Shown here piece by piece: positions 16,717 to 25,383 of a DNA stretch of 64,000 nucleotides (the stretch's first letter is position 1; each line of letters begins with the position of its first letter). The position numbers were made by a program, and so were the translations under genes. Below the pieces are notes generated by a model. That model saw nothing but the letters and a program-made list of their open reading frames with translations, did not search any database and was not told the DNA's origin. The stretch covers positions 1-64,000 of the forward strand of contig CAYWLS010000013.1 in the NCBI GenBank assembly GCA_964458605.1, written 5' to 3'. The stretch comes from JBBSNV01 sp964458605 (GTDB lineage Bacteria; Pseudomonadota; Alphaproteobacteria; Reyranellales; JAQSWP01).

Positions 16717-18087
16717 ATGTCGATGACTGCCAGCGCTGCCGAGAGCGACGCCAGCCTGTACGAGCAGTATGTCAATCCGCAGTGGGTTCGCCTGCTCGAC
16801 GTCCTGCGCATGAACGTGGACTACACGCGCTGCCTGGGCGCGGAGCTGTTCACCGCCGACGGCCGCACCATCCTCGATTTCAACTCGGGCTATTGCGTCC
16901 ACAATATCGGCCACAACCATCCCCGCCTGGTGCAGGCGCTGAAGCAGGAGCTGGACCGGCACGGCCCCGCCATGCTGCAGAGCCATGTGGCCGAGACCGC
17001 GGGCGATCTGGGCAAGCGGCTGTGCGAGCTGGCCGGCGGCCGCGTCGCCAAGGCCTTCTTCGGCAGCTCCGGCAGCGAGGGCGTCGAGGCGGTCATCAAG
17101 TTCGCCCGGGCCCATGCCAAGCGTCCCGGCATTCTCTACGCCGAGGAGGGCTTCCACGGTCTGACTTGCGGCGCGCTGTCGCTGATGTCCAATCCGTTCT
17201 GGCGCAAGGGCTTCGGGCCGTTCCTGCCGCACACCGAAGGCGTCAGGTTCGGCGACCTGGCGGCGCTCGAGGAGAAGCTGCGCAGCCGTAGCTCCGCCGC
17301 CTTCGTGCTGGAGCCGATCCAGGCCGAGGCGGGGATCCTGTTGCCGCCGCCGGGCTACCTGGCCCAGGCGGCGGCGCTGTGCCGCCGCTACGGCACCTTG
17401 TTCGTGCTGGACGAGGTGCAGACCGGACTCTATCGCACCGGCAAATTCCTGGCCGCGCATCACTTCGACGTCGAGCCCGATATGGTGGTGCTGGCCAAGG
17501 CGATGAGCGGCGGGCTGGTGCCTTCGAGCGCCGTGCTGATGACCGAGGAAATCTACCAGTCGGTCTACAGCTCCCTGCAGCGCTCGCTGATCCACACCTC
17601 GACCTACAGCGAGAACGGCCTGGCGATGCGCGCCGGCCTGACCACGCTCGACATCATGGAGGACGAGCAGCTGGGCGAACGCTCGCTGCAGGGCGGCGAG
17701 CGGCTGCGCCAGGCGTTGCGCGAGCGCCTCGCCGGTCACGAGATGGTGGCCGAGATTCGCGGCATCGGCCTGTTCAACGGCATCCAGTTCAAGCCGCCGC
17801 GCTCGCCCAGGCGCTGGCTGGCCTACCAGGCGTTCGACAAGATCCACCCCGCGGTGTTCGGCCAGCTGCTGGTGATGCGCCTGTTCCGCGAGCACGGCGT
17901 GCTGAGCCAGATCTGCGGCAACAACTTCATGATGCTGAAAGTCGCGCCGCCGCTGATCGTCAGCGACGCCCAGCTCGACCGCTATGTCGACGCCATCGGC
18001 AAGGTGGTCGAGCTGATGCACGGCAACGGCGGTGGCTTCTGGTCGGAAGGCCTGCAGCTGGTCAAGCGCGTCGTGAGTTCGATTTGA
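16717..18087 (+). CDS. class-III PLP-dependent aminotransferase
   Basis: A 456-residue fold-type I enzyme. Landmarks: FNSGYCVHNIGHNHPRLVQA near the N-terminus, FFGSSGSEGVEAVIKFAR (cofactor phosphate region), FVLDEVQTGLYRTGK with the cofactor-binding Asp, and the Schiff-base lysine at about 261 in LAKAMSGGLVPSS. It resembles omega-amino-acid or acetylornithine-type aminotransferases; the substrate is not predictable. It is the first gene of a three-gene unit with a type III polyketide synthase (23-bp gap) and a flavoprotein, so it may act on the polyketide product or supply an amino-substituted starter. Confidence 0.9.
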   Translation: MSMTASAAESDASLYEQYVNPQWVRLLDVLRMNVDYTRCLGAELFTADGRTILDFNSGYCVHNIGHNHPRLVQALKQELDRHGPAMLQSHVAETAGDLGKRLCELAGGRVAKAFFGSSGSEGVEAVIKFARAHAKRPGILYAEEGFHGLTCGALSLMSNPFWRKGFGPFLPHTEGVRFGDLAALEEKLRSRSSAAFVLEPIQAEAGILLPPPGYLAQAAALCRRYGTLFVLDEVQTGLYRTGKFLAAHHFDVEPDMVVLAKAMSGGLVPSSAVLMTEEIYQSVYSSLQRSLIHTSTYSENGLAMRAGLTTLDIMEDEQLGERSLQGGERLRQALRERLAGHEMVAEIRGIGLFNGIQFKPPRSPRRWLAYQAFDKIHPAVFGQLLVMRLFREHGVLSQICGNNFMMLKVAPPLIVSDAQLDRYVDAIGKVVELMHGNGGGFWSEGLQLVKRVVSSI

Positions 18088-18109
18088 ATCATTTAACCCG
18101 GAGCAAGCC

Positions 18110-19246
18110 ATGACCGTGCAATCTCCGTCGCGACCGACCGCCGCGCCGACCCAGACCGCCATGCGCGTCGCCGGCGTCGGCAGCGCCATGCCGGAGCATC
18201 GCTTCGCCCAGCCCGCCATCGCCGAGGCGCTCAAGGACTACTGGTCCGGCGCCCTGCGCAAGCCCGAGCTGCTCGACCAGCTGCACGCCAATGCCGAAGT
18301 CGACTTCCGGCACCTCGCCTTCCCGATGGAGCGCTACAAGCAGTTCGCCTCCTGGGGCGAAGCCAACGACGCCTGGATCGAGGTGGCGCAGCTTCTGGGC
18401 GAACGTGCCATCGACGCGGCGCTCGACCACGCCGGGCTGAAGCGTCACGACCTCAACGCCATCTTCGTGGTCTCGGTCACCGGCATAGCCAGCCCCTCGC
18501 TCGATGCCCGGCTGATCAACCGCATGGGCCTGCGCACCGACATCAAGCGCACGCCGATCTTCGGCGTCGGCTGCGTCGGCGGCGCGCTGGGCCTGACGCG
18601 GGCGGCGGACTACGTGCTGGCCTATCCCACCCACAATGCCGCGATCCTGTCGGTCGAGCTGTGCTCGCTCACCCTGCAGCGCAAGGATCTGTCGACCGCC
18701 AATCTGGTGTCGGCGGCGCTGTTCGGCGACGGCGCGGCGGCCACCATCGTCTCGGGCGCCGACAGCGTGGCGGCGCAGCGGCCGGGCGATCCGCGCAGCC
18801 TGGTCCAGCCCGGGCCGCGCATCCTGGGCACGTCTTCGGTGTTCTATCCCGGCTCCGAGGACATCATGGGCTGGGACATCTCCGAGAACGGCTTCAAGAT
18901 CGTGCTGTCGGCGCGGCTGCCCGATTTCATTCGCGACAACCTGGCGCGCGACGTCGACGGCTTCCTGGCCCGCCACAAGCTCGAGCGCGCCGATATCGGC
19001 AACTGGGTGATCCACACCGGCGGGCCCAAGGTGCTGGAGGCGATCGAGGCCAGCCTGGCGCTACCGCCGGACGCGCTGGCACCCTCCTGGGAGTGCCTGC
19101 GGCAATACGGCAATCTTTCCTCCGCCTCCGTGCTGCTGGTGCTGGAGGATCACGTCAAGCGGCGCCGGCCGGTGCCCGGCACCTTGGGCGTGCTGCTGGC
19201 GATGGGTCCGGGCTTCTGCTCGGAAATGCTGCTGCTGCAGTGGTAG
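18110..19246 (+). CDS. type III polyketide synthase (chalcone-synthase-like)
   Basis: A 378-residue thiolase-fold enzyme with the complete type III PKS triad: Cys155 in FGVGCVGGALGL, His302 in WVIHTGGPKVLE and Asn335 in QYGNLSSASVLLVLED. The C-terminal LLAMGPGFCSEMLLLQW carries the GPGF loop characteristic of this family. Such enzymes condense an acyl-CoA starter with malonyl-CoA units to give alkylresorcinols, alkylpyrones or phloroglucinols. FabH is similar in fold but lacks the GPGF ending. The gene lies between the aminotransferase and a flavoprotein reductase, a small type III PKS cluster. Starter and product cannot be told from sequence. Confidence 0.9.
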   Translation: MTVQSPSRPTAAPTQTAMRVAGVGSAMPEHRFAQPAIAEALKDYWSGALRKPELLDQLHANAEVDFRHLAFPMERYKQFASWGEANDAWIEVAQLLGERAIDAALDHAGLKRHDLNAIFVVSVTGIASPSLDARLINRMGLRTDIKRTPIFGVGCVGGALGLTRAADYVLAYPTHNAAILSVELCSLTLQRKDLSTANLVSAALFGDGAAATIVSGADSVAAQRPGDPRSLVQPGPRILGTSSVFYPGSEDIMGWDISENGFKIVLSARLPDFIRDNLARDVDGFLARHKLERADIGNWVIHTGGPKVLEAIEASLALPPDALAPSWECLRQYGNLSSASVLLVLEDHVKRRRPVPGTLGVLLAMGPGFCSEMLLLQW

Positions 19247-19256
19247 GCGCGCGGCG

Positions 19257-20360
19257 ATGAGCGGCAATCCCCTGCCGGGCCGGACCGACGTGCTGGTGAT
19301 CGGCGGCGGACCGGCGGGTCTGGCCGCCGCCATCGCCGCCCGCCAGGCCGGGCTGGCGGTGGTGCTGGCCGATCGCGCCCAGCCGCCGATCGACAAGGCC
19401 TGCGGCGAGGGGCTGATGCCCGATGGCGTGGCCGCGCTGCGCCGGCTGGGGGTCATCCTGCCGCAAGGCGCGGGCGCGCCCTTCCGCGGCATCCGCTTCG
19501 TCGATGGCGAGCGCACGGCCCAGGCGGGCTTCGCACAGGGGTCGGGCCGCGGCCTGCGCCGTACCGATCTGCATCGTTTGCTGGTCGAACGCGCCCAGGC
19601 GCTGGGCGTCGTAAGCTGCTGGGGCCGCCATGCCGAACCGGCCGGCGACAACGTCGCGCTGATCGACGGCCGCCAGCTGCGCTACCGCTTCCTGGTCGGG
19701 GCCGATGGCCGCAATTCGCGCCTGCGCCGCGACGCGGGCATCGCCGCGTCATGGCGCGGCGAGCGTCGCGTGGGCTTGCGCCGGCATTTTCGCGCCGCCT
19801 TGTGGACCGACCTGGTCGAGATCTACTGGCAGCCAGGCCGCCAGGCCTATGTCACGCCGGTCGCGGCGGACGAGGTCTGCGTGGCGATCATCGCCGCGCA
19901 CGGCGATTTCAGCTTCGAGGATCTGCCGGCGCTGTTCCCCGACCTGGCGCAACGCCTGCGCCGCGCACAGCCGATCGACCCGCCGCGCGGCGCCATTTCG
20001 CAATCCGTCAAATGGCGACGGGTGATCCGCGGCCGCATGGCGCTGGTAGGCGACGCCTCGGCCTCGGTCGATGCCATCACCGGCGAGGGCATGGCGCTGG
20101 CCTTCCGCGAGGCGCTGGCGCTGGCCGACGCGATGGCGCGCGACAATCTGCCGGCCTATCAGGCCGCGCATCGACGCATGGCCATCCTGCCGCGCAGCAT
20201 GGCGCGGCTGCTGTTGCTGATGGGGCGGCACGAAGGCCTGCGCCACCATGTCATGGATCTGCTGGCGGCCCAGCCCTGGCTGTTCCATCGCCTGCTGAAG
20301 CTGCATGTCGGCGCCCCACGGGAATCCGGCGCCGGGCTGCGGCCGGCGGCAGCCGAATAG
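19257..20360 (+). CDS. FAD-dependent oxidoreductase, geranylgeranyl-reductase-like
   Basis: A 367-residue flavoprotein. Rossmann start: VLVIGGGPAGLAAAIAARQA (about 11-30); then DKACGEGLMPDG, the motif typical of geranylgeranyl reductase-related enzymes; a second FAD motif LVGDASASVDAITGEGMALA near 262-281. There is no signal peptide. Flavoproteins of this kind are frequent partners of bacterial type III polyketide synthases, where they oxidise or reduce the product. It starts 10 bp after the PKS stop. Its stop codon touches the stop of the convergent gene on the other strand. Confidence 0.85.
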   Translation: MSGNPLPGRTDVLVIGGGPAGLAAAIAARQAGLAVVLADRAQPPIDKACGEGLMPDGVAALRRLGVILPQGAGAPFRGIRFVDGERTAQAGFAQGSGRGLRRTDLHRLLVERAQALGVVSCWGRHAEPAGDNVALIDGRQLRYRFLVGADGRNSRLRRDAGIAASWRGERRVGLRRHFRAALWTDLVEIYWQPGRQAYVTPVAADEVCVAIIAAHGDFSFEDLPALFPDLAQRLRRAQPIDPPRGAISQSVKWRRVIRGRMALVGDASASVDAITGEGMALAFREALALADAMARDNLPAYQAAHRRMAILPRSMARLLLLMGRHEGLRHHVMDLLAAQPWLFHRLLKLHVGAPRESGAGLRPAAAE

Positions 20361-20963
20361 TCAGTCGCGCAGGCCCAGGGCGCGGCGGAAGCGGTCGCGC
20401 AGCAGGGCGCCGTCCTTGGGCGGCATGACCAGCGGCAGCTCTTCCATCCGCACCTTGAAGACGCGCAGCGCCGGCCCGCCATCGCCGGTCAAGGCCGCCA
20501 GCGCAGCAGGCACCTCGCCTGCAGCGCGCACCGTGCCGGCATCGGCAATGCCGCTGGCCTGGGCGATGGCGGCGATGTCGGTGCCGCGCCCGGTATTGGT
20601 GCGCTGGCCGCCGGTCTCGCCGTAATGCTCGTTGTCGAGCACCGCGATCCCCAGATTGGCCGGCCCGAGCGCGCCGATCGTGGTGAGCGCGGTCATGCCC
20701 ATCAGCATTTCGCCATCGCCGGTGATCGCCAGCACCCGCCGCTTGGGCTGAGCCAGCGCCAGGCCCAGCGCCATCGACACCGCCCCGCCCATCGCGCCCC
20801 ACAGCGGGAAGGTCAGATCGCGATCGCCGGCGGCAGTGGCGTCCCAGGCGGCGGAGCCCAGCCCGGTCACCACCAGCAGGTCTTTGCGCCCGGCGATCAG
20901 CTGGCGCACGACGGCGCGGCGGCGCAGCGGGAACTGTCGGGGGTTGGCGAGCGGCTTGCTCAT
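20361..20963 (-). CDS. ThDP-binding decarboxylase, C-terminal-domain subunit (ComE-like)
   Basis: A 200-residue protein with the thiamine-diphosphate binding motif ITGDGEMLMGMTALTTIGAL and a following NIxxVLDN-type segment (LGIAVLDNEHYGETGGQ). It corresponds to the C-terminal half of phosphonopyruvate or sulfopyruvate decarboxylases. The other half is the gene upstream, whose stop overlaps this ATG (ATGA), so the two chains should be made together and form one enzyme. The substrate is probably a 2-oxo acid with an acidic group; no other sulfonate or phosphonate gene is near to settle it. Confidence 0.8.
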   Translation of the reverse strand: MSKPLANPRQFPLRRRAVVRQLIAGRKDLLVVTGLGSAAWDATAAGDRDLTFPLWGAMGGAVSMALGLALAQPKRRVLAITGDGEMLMGMTALTTIGALGPANLGIAVLDNEHYGETGGQRTNTGRGTDIAAIAQASGIADAGTVRAAGEVPAALAALTGDGGPALRVFKVRMEELPLVMPPKDGALLRDRFRRALGLRD

Positions 20964-21490
20964 TTGGCAAAGCTCTTGGCGCCAATCATTTTCTGTCCCA
21001 GCAGCACGGCGACGGGCTGCGGTCCCTCGAAGGCCATGCGCGCCGCCGCCTCCGCGGTGGCGCCGACTTCCGCCGCCGCGTCGACCCGAAACACCAGGCT
21101 GCCCATCGCTTCCAGCACCGCCGGCACCGCCTGGCCCATCGGCACCTGCCAGGGATTGAACTCGCCCCATTCGCCGCGCATCGTCACCAGCATCAGCAGC
21201 GGCAGCCGGCACAGGCGCGGCAGACCCAGCATGTTGATGCAATTGCCGACGCCGGAGGACTGCACCAGCAGCGCGCCGCGCAATCCGCCCAGCCAGGCGC
21301 CGGCCAGCAGGGCGACGCCGTCCTCTTCGGTGGCCAGCGGCGCCACCGTCATGCGACGGTCGGCTTCGCAAAGCTGCAGCAGCCGCTTGTGGCCGGCATC
21401 GGGCACATGGGCGATCAGCCGCGCATCCCATTTGTGCAGCGCGTCCCAGATGCTTTTCGGCCAATCCGGCGAATCGGCTTTGCTTTTCAT
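20960..21490 (-). CDS. ThDP-binding decarboxylase, N-terminal-domain subunit (ComD-like)
   Basis: A 176-residue protein matching the N-terminal (pyrimidine-binding) domain of the same enzyme class. The catalytic glutamate is in VAPLATEEDGVALLAGAWLG, followed by LLVQSSGVGNCINMLG and the pyrimidine-contacting loop LVTMRGEWGEFNPWQ. The split into two small genes is as in the ComD/ComE sulfopyruvate decarboxylase subunits. It is the upstream partner of the gene ending at 20361. Confidence 0.8.
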   Translation of the reverse strand: MKSKADSPDWPKSIWDALHKWDARLIAHVPDAGHKRLLQLCEADRRMTVAPLATEEDGVALLAGAWLGGLRGALLVQSSGVGNCINMLGLPRLCRLPLLMLVTMRGEWGEFNPWQVPMGQAVPAVLEAMGSLVFRVDAAAEVGATAEAAARMAFEGPQPVAVLLGQKMIGAKSFAK

Positions 21491-21622
21491 AAGTTATTCT
21501 CGTTCCGGCGAGCAGCATTCCCTACCCGCCGGCGGCGCGTCAACCGCCGCTATGGTATGATTCGACCATGGCATGCGCACCGCCGGGCCATGCCGCAAGA
21601 CCAATCGGCGGACGGAGGAGAC

Positions 21623-22012
21623 ATGCATACCGAACTCATGCTTCTGGCGTGGAGCGCGTTGTTGTGCCTGGCGCTGGCGCTGCCTTACACGACCGGCCTG
21701 ACCCTGACGCGGGGCCTGCCGGTGATGGCGGGCAATCGCGAGGGCTTTGCCGAGCCCACCGGCTGGATGGGTCGCGGCAAGCGGGCCCATATGAACATGG
21801 TGGAGAACCTGGTGGCATTCGCGGCACTGATCGCCGCAGCGGCGCTGCTCAACAAAGGCGGTCCCATGACGCTGCTGGGCGCGCAGCTGTTCTTCTGGGG
21901 CCGGCTGGCGCATGCCATCGTCTATATTCTCGGCATTCCCTATCTGCGCACCCTGGCCTATGCGGTCGCCCTGGTCGGCATGGTGCTGATCTTCCTCGCC
22001 ATCGTCGGCTGA
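21623..22012 (+). CDS. MAPEG family membrane protein
   Basis: A 129-residue protein with four membrane segments (about 5-24, 58-76, 83-100, 107-127). MGRGKRAHMNMVENLVAFAA, between the first and second segments, is the glutathione-binding-type motif of the MAPEG family (R-x-H-x-N-x-x-E). Members are glutathione-dependent transferases or have unknown roles. An ideal GGAGGAG precedes the ATG at 21623. The frame is open further upstream but without such a site. Confidence 0.85.
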   Translation: MHTELMLLAWSALLCLALALPYTTGLTLTRGLPVMAGNREGFAEPTGWMGRGKRAHMNMVENLVAFAALIAAAALLNKGGPMTLLGAQLFFWGRLAHAIVYILGIPYLRTLAYAVALVGMVLIFLAIVG

Positions 22013-22123
22013 CCCGCGCGAGCGGCAATGGCGGTGCCCAACATCGCCATTGCTTCTGCCTTGTTTGGGCGTTAGGAAGGCAGACTGGGCCCGCTCGCGG
22101 GCCGCCAAGAGGTCGCCAAGCCC

Positions 22124-23071
22124 ATGAACTGGCTCACGAATTTCGTCCGCCCCAAGATCAAGGCCCTGGTCGGCGCCGCGCCCAAGCCGGCCGCGCCGGA
22201 CAATCTGTGGGTCAAGTGCCCCAACTGCGAGCAGATGCTGTTCCATCGCGATCTCGAGGCGAACCAGCATGTCTGCTCGTTCTGCAACCATCACCTGCGC
22301 ATCGGACCGCAGCGGCGGCTGGAGCTGTTGTTCGACGACGGCAATTTCGACAAGCATCCGCTGCCCAAGACGGTGGTCGATCCGCTGAAGTTCCGCGACC
22401 GCAAGCGCTATACCGACCGGCTCAAGGAAACCCAGGGCGAGTTGGCGGAGCAGGATGCCCTGGTGGTGGCCTCCGGCCGCATGGGCGGCAAGCCGGTCGT
22501 GATGGCGGCGTTCAATTTCAATTTCATGGGCGGCTCGATGGGCATCGCCGTCGGCGAGGGCATCGTCGCTGCCGCCCGGCTGGCGGTCGAGAAGCGCTGC
22601 CCGATGGTGATCTTTCCCGCCTCCGGCGGCGCGCGCATGCAGGAAGGCATCCTCAGCCTGATGCAGATGCCGCGCACCACCGTGGCGGTGCAGGAGCTGA
22701 AGGAAGCGGGCCTTCCCTATATCGTCGTGCTGACCGATCCCACCACCGGCGGTGTCACCGCCTCCTTCGCCATGCTGGGCGACATCGCCATCGCCGAGCC
22801 CGGCGCGGTGATCGGCTTCGCCGGGCTGCGCGTGATCCAGGACACCATCCGCGAGGCCCTGCCCGAGGGCTTCCAGCGCGCCGAATATCTGCGCGATCAC
22901 GGCATCATCGACATGGTGGTGCACCGTCACCAGCTGCGCGACACCCTGATCCGCATCCTGGCGCTGCTGGGCGAAGGCAGGCCGACGCCCAACCTGCCGG
23001 CGGTCGCGCCCGTCGCCGCGCCCGCGAACAACGGCGTCGGCGTGCAGCGCCTGTCCGGCAAGGTGGCCTGA
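22124..23071 (+). CDS. accD: acetyl-CoA carboxylase carboxyltransferase subunit beta
   Basis: A 315-residue subunit of the heterotetrameric carboxyltransferase that makes malonyl-CoA. The zinc ribbon (CPNCEQ ... CSFCNHH, about 33-55) is complete. The crotonase-fold core follows with NFNFMGGSMGIAVGEGIVAA and MVIFPASGGARMQEGILSL, GxxSG-type contact loops, and TDPTTGGVTASFAMLGDIAI. The alpha subunit gene is not in the window. It is followed by folC, the classic accD-folC pair. Confidence 0.97.
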   Translation: MNWLTNFVRPKIKALVGAAPKPAAPDNLWVKCPNCEQMLFHRDLEANQHVCSFCNHHLRIGPQRRLELLFDDGNFDKHPLPKTVVDPLKFRDRKRYTDRLKETQGELAEQDALVVASGRMGGKPVVMAAFNFNFMGGSMGIAVGEGIVAAARLAVEKRCPMVIFPASGGARMQEGILSLMQMPRTTVAVQELKEAGLPYIVVLTDPTTGGVTASFAMLGDIAIAEPGAVIGFAGLRVIQDTIREALPEGFQRAEYLRDHGIIDMVVHRHQLRDTLIRILALLGEGRPTPNLPAVAPVAAPANNGVGVQRLSGKVA

Positions 23072-23094
23072 TCGACCAGCCCACGGTGGCCGCG

Positions 23095-24390
23095 ATGCCC
23101 GCCGGTTCTTCCGACGAATACCTGCAGCGCTTCCTGGCGCTGCATCCCAAGTCGATCGACCTGACGCTCGACCGCATCGCCCGGCTGCTGGCGGCGCTGG
23201 GCCATCCCGAGCGCAAGCTGCCGCCGGCGATCCATGTCGCCGGCACCAACGGCAAGGGCTCGCTGGTGGCCTATCTGCGCGCCATGCTCGAGGCGGCGGG
23301 CTACAGGGCCCATGTCTACACCTCGCCGCATCTGGTGCGCTTCCACGAGCGCATCCGCCTGGCCGGCGAACTGATCGGCGAAGACGAGCTGGCCGACACC
23401 TTGCGCGAATGCGAGCGCGTCAATGCCGGTGCGCCGATCACTTTCTTCGAAGCCACCACGGCGGCTGCCTTGCTCGCCTTCTCGCGCCATCCCGCCGACA
23501 TCGTGCTGCTGGAGGTCGGGCTGGGCGGCATCGGCGACGCCACCAACGTGATCGACAATCCGGCGGTGACGGCCATCACGCCGATCGGCATCGACCACAC
23601 GCAGTTCCTGGGCACCACCCTGGCCGAGATCGCCGCCAACAAGGCCGGCATCGTCAAGCCGGGGCGGCCGGTGGTGGTGGGCCGTCAGCGCGAGGAAGCG
23701 GCGGCAGTGATCAAGCACGTGGCGCAGGAAAGGCGCGCGCCGCTGATGCGCTTCGGCCGCGAATGGGACTGGGCGCCTACCGCCAATGGCTTCCTGTGGC
23801 ACAGCGATACGGCCGAATACGAATTGCCCGCCCCGGCGCTGCTGGGCCATCACCAGTTCGACAATGCCGCCACCGCCGTGGCGGTGCTGGACCGGCTCGA
23901 GGGCTTCACGGTTCCTCCTGCCGCGATCGCGCGGGGACTGCACGAGGTGCACTGGCCGGCGCGACTGCAGCGCCTGAGCCATGGACCGCTGCTGGCGCTG
24001 CTGCGCGAGGGCGACGAGCTGTGGCTCGATGGCGGGCACAACGAGGATTGCGGCCTGGCCCTGGCCGCACAGGCCCAGGAATGGCGCCAGGCCGACAAGA
24101 AGAAACTGGCGCTCGTCTTCGGCATGCTGACCACCAAGGACGCCCAGGGCTTCCTGCATCCCATGGCCTCGCTGACCAAGCGGGCGCGCGCCGTGGCCAT
24201 TCCCGGCCATGCATCGTACGAGGCGGCGGAAGCGGCATCGCGCGCCCAGGCCGCCGGCCTGCCCTGCACGCCCGCCGCCAGCGTGGCCCAGGCCATCGCC
24301 GAGCTGCGCGCCGGCACGGACAAGCCGCTGCGCGTGCTGATCTGCGGCTCGCTCTATCTCGCCGGCACCGTGCTGGCGGAAAACGGGTGA
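23095..24390 (+). CDS. folC: bifunctional folylpolyglutamate/dihydrofolate synthase
   Basis: A 431-residue Mur-ligase-fold enzyme that adds glutamate to folates and to dihydropteroate. The P-loop is in AIHVAGTNGKGSLVAYLRAM (about 48). Other family marks: TSPHLVRFHERIR, VLLEVGLGGIGDATNVID and the ITPIGIDHTQFLG metal-site segment. The C-terminal domain contains WLDGGHNEDCG. The ATG at 23095 lies 23 bp after the accD stop; GTG codons just upstream are possible. Co-expression with accD is likely. Confidence 0.95.
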   Translation: MPAGSSDEYLQRFLALHPKSIDLTLDRIARLLAALGHPERKLPPAIHVAGTNGKGSLVAYLRAMLEAAGYRAHVYTSPHLVRFHERIRLAGELIGEDELADTLRECERVNAGAPITFFEATTAAALLAFSRHPADIVLLEVGLGGIGDATNVIDNPAVTAITPIGIDHTQFLGTTLAEIAANKAGIVKPGRPVVVGRQREEAAAVIKHVAQERRAPLMRFGREWDWAPTANGFLWHSDTAEYELPAPALLGHHQFDNAATAVAVLDRLEGFTVPPAAIARGLHEVHWPARLQRLSHGPLLALLREGDELWLDGGHNEDCGLALAAQAQEWRQADKKKLALVFGMLTTKDAQGFLHPMASLTKRARAVAIPGHASYEAAEAASRAQAAGLPCTPAASVAQAIAELRAGTDKPLRVLICGSLYLAGTVLAENG

Positions 24391-24624
24391 GACGCGAGCG
24401 GATATCTTTTCGAGCCTGGGATCGGCGCACCATCTTCCGCGCCCGACCGGCAAGGCGGCAAATTCACACTGCGCCGTGTTGCGCGCGGCGCAGCCAGGCG
24501 ATGACATCGGCGCGGCGCCCCTTGCGAGGGTCCAGGCCGGGGCATCCGGCTTTTCGCCGGTGGCCACCTCAACACTGAAGCCGTATTGGAAGCCAGTATG
24601 CGGTTGGACAGGTTTCGAACGACA

Positions 24625-24972
24625 TCAAGACCGCGAACCCTGTAGCTGAAACTGCCGAATAACAGGCCCTGCTTTCCTTTTGATAAGCTCAATCAGGCAA
24701 GGGTCGTCGCGTTCATATTCATCGGGAATATGAAGCGTAATAATGCAACTGTCGTGCGGTCGCTGCTTGAACTTCTTGCGAATACGCTCACGGTGACGCG
24801 TCTCCATCGCAAAGATTAGATCGGCGCTTGCAACTAGTTCCTTGGTCAAAGTCGTTGGCGCGTCCGCATCCGTGCCTGCAGACAAACTCTCGACACCAGG
24901 ATACTCCCGAAAAACAGCCTCGGCTGTCGGACTCCTGAGCTTGTTGGCTGTACAAACGAAAAGAACGCGCAT
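24625..24972 (-). CDS. low-molecular-weight phosphotyrosine phosphatase-like protein
   Basis: A 115-residue protein with the phosphatase P-loop near the N-terminus: VLFVCTANKLRSPTAE (C-x5-R-S, Cys7 and Arg13). The middle has SADLIFAMETRHRERIRK as in this family. The usual C-terminal DP acid loop is represented by LHIPDEYERDDPCLIELI. It is short compared with the 150-residue norm. The gene stands alone between folC and trxA in a clearly AT-richer stretch (about 24600-25100), which suggests acquisition. Confidence 0.75.
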   Translation of the reverse strand: MRVLFVCTANKLRSPTAEAVFREYPGVESLSAGTDADAPTTLTKELVASADLIFAMETRHRERIRKKFKQRPHDSCIITLHIPDEYERDDPCLIELIKRKAGPVIRQFQLQGSRS

Positions 24973-25331
24973 TGAGCCATTATGATGATAAAGAGGGCTT
25001 CATGTAATCCCGCCCAAGTACAGTTCCCCATGACGCCGGATGAAGATAATTGCTTCAGCAACTACATTCATACTTTGACAAACTAAGTTAGTTGCAACTA
25101 TGAGAATCATCCAAGCAGCACCTTTTCGACACCAACCGCAGGATCACCGAGCTGCGCCAGATCGCATGGATCGGCTCCATTTCGGGCATACAGAGCAATT
25201 CACAGCTTTTGACGAAATCGGTTTCGATCTTGTCAAAAGGTGATTTGCCGTGACGCGGTAGCCGCGACCAGCCCGGCCTGAGCCGCCCCCAAAATCTGCT
25301 GGTCGGACAGCACTGAATTCCATCGTCACCC
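24973..25331. other. intergenic stretch with possible promoter, no gene
   Basis: No coding frame is convincing. On the plus strand TTGACA (25075-25080) stands 18 bp before TATGAG, a plausible promoter with no gene to serve. The left part is AT-richer than the surroundings; the right part ends at the trxA terminator. It may be the edge of a small insertion. Confidence 0.3.
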
Positions 25332-25361
25332 AAACAAAAAGGCCCGCCGAAGCGGGCCTTT
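25332..25361 (-). terminator. intrinsic terminator of trxA
   Basis: On the minus strand AAAGGCCCGC-TTCG-GCGGGCCTTT is followed by TTGTTTG, giving a T-run of five and more. It has a 10-bp stem and a UUCG tetraloop, and lies 20 bp after the trxA stop. Confidence 0.9.
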
Positions 25362-25383
25362 GAATTGCACCGGAAACGGACGC

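Noticed and set aside
18110..19246. Calling this gene fabH (3-oxoacyl-ACP synthase III)
   Set aside because: The catalytic layout is shared, but the GPGF-type C-terminus, the YGN motif and the partner flavoprotein fit type III polyketide synthases better.
25075..25331. A plus-strand gene behind the TTGACA/TATGAG pair
   Set aside because: Frames downstream are short and the sequence has no coding character up to the trxA terminator.
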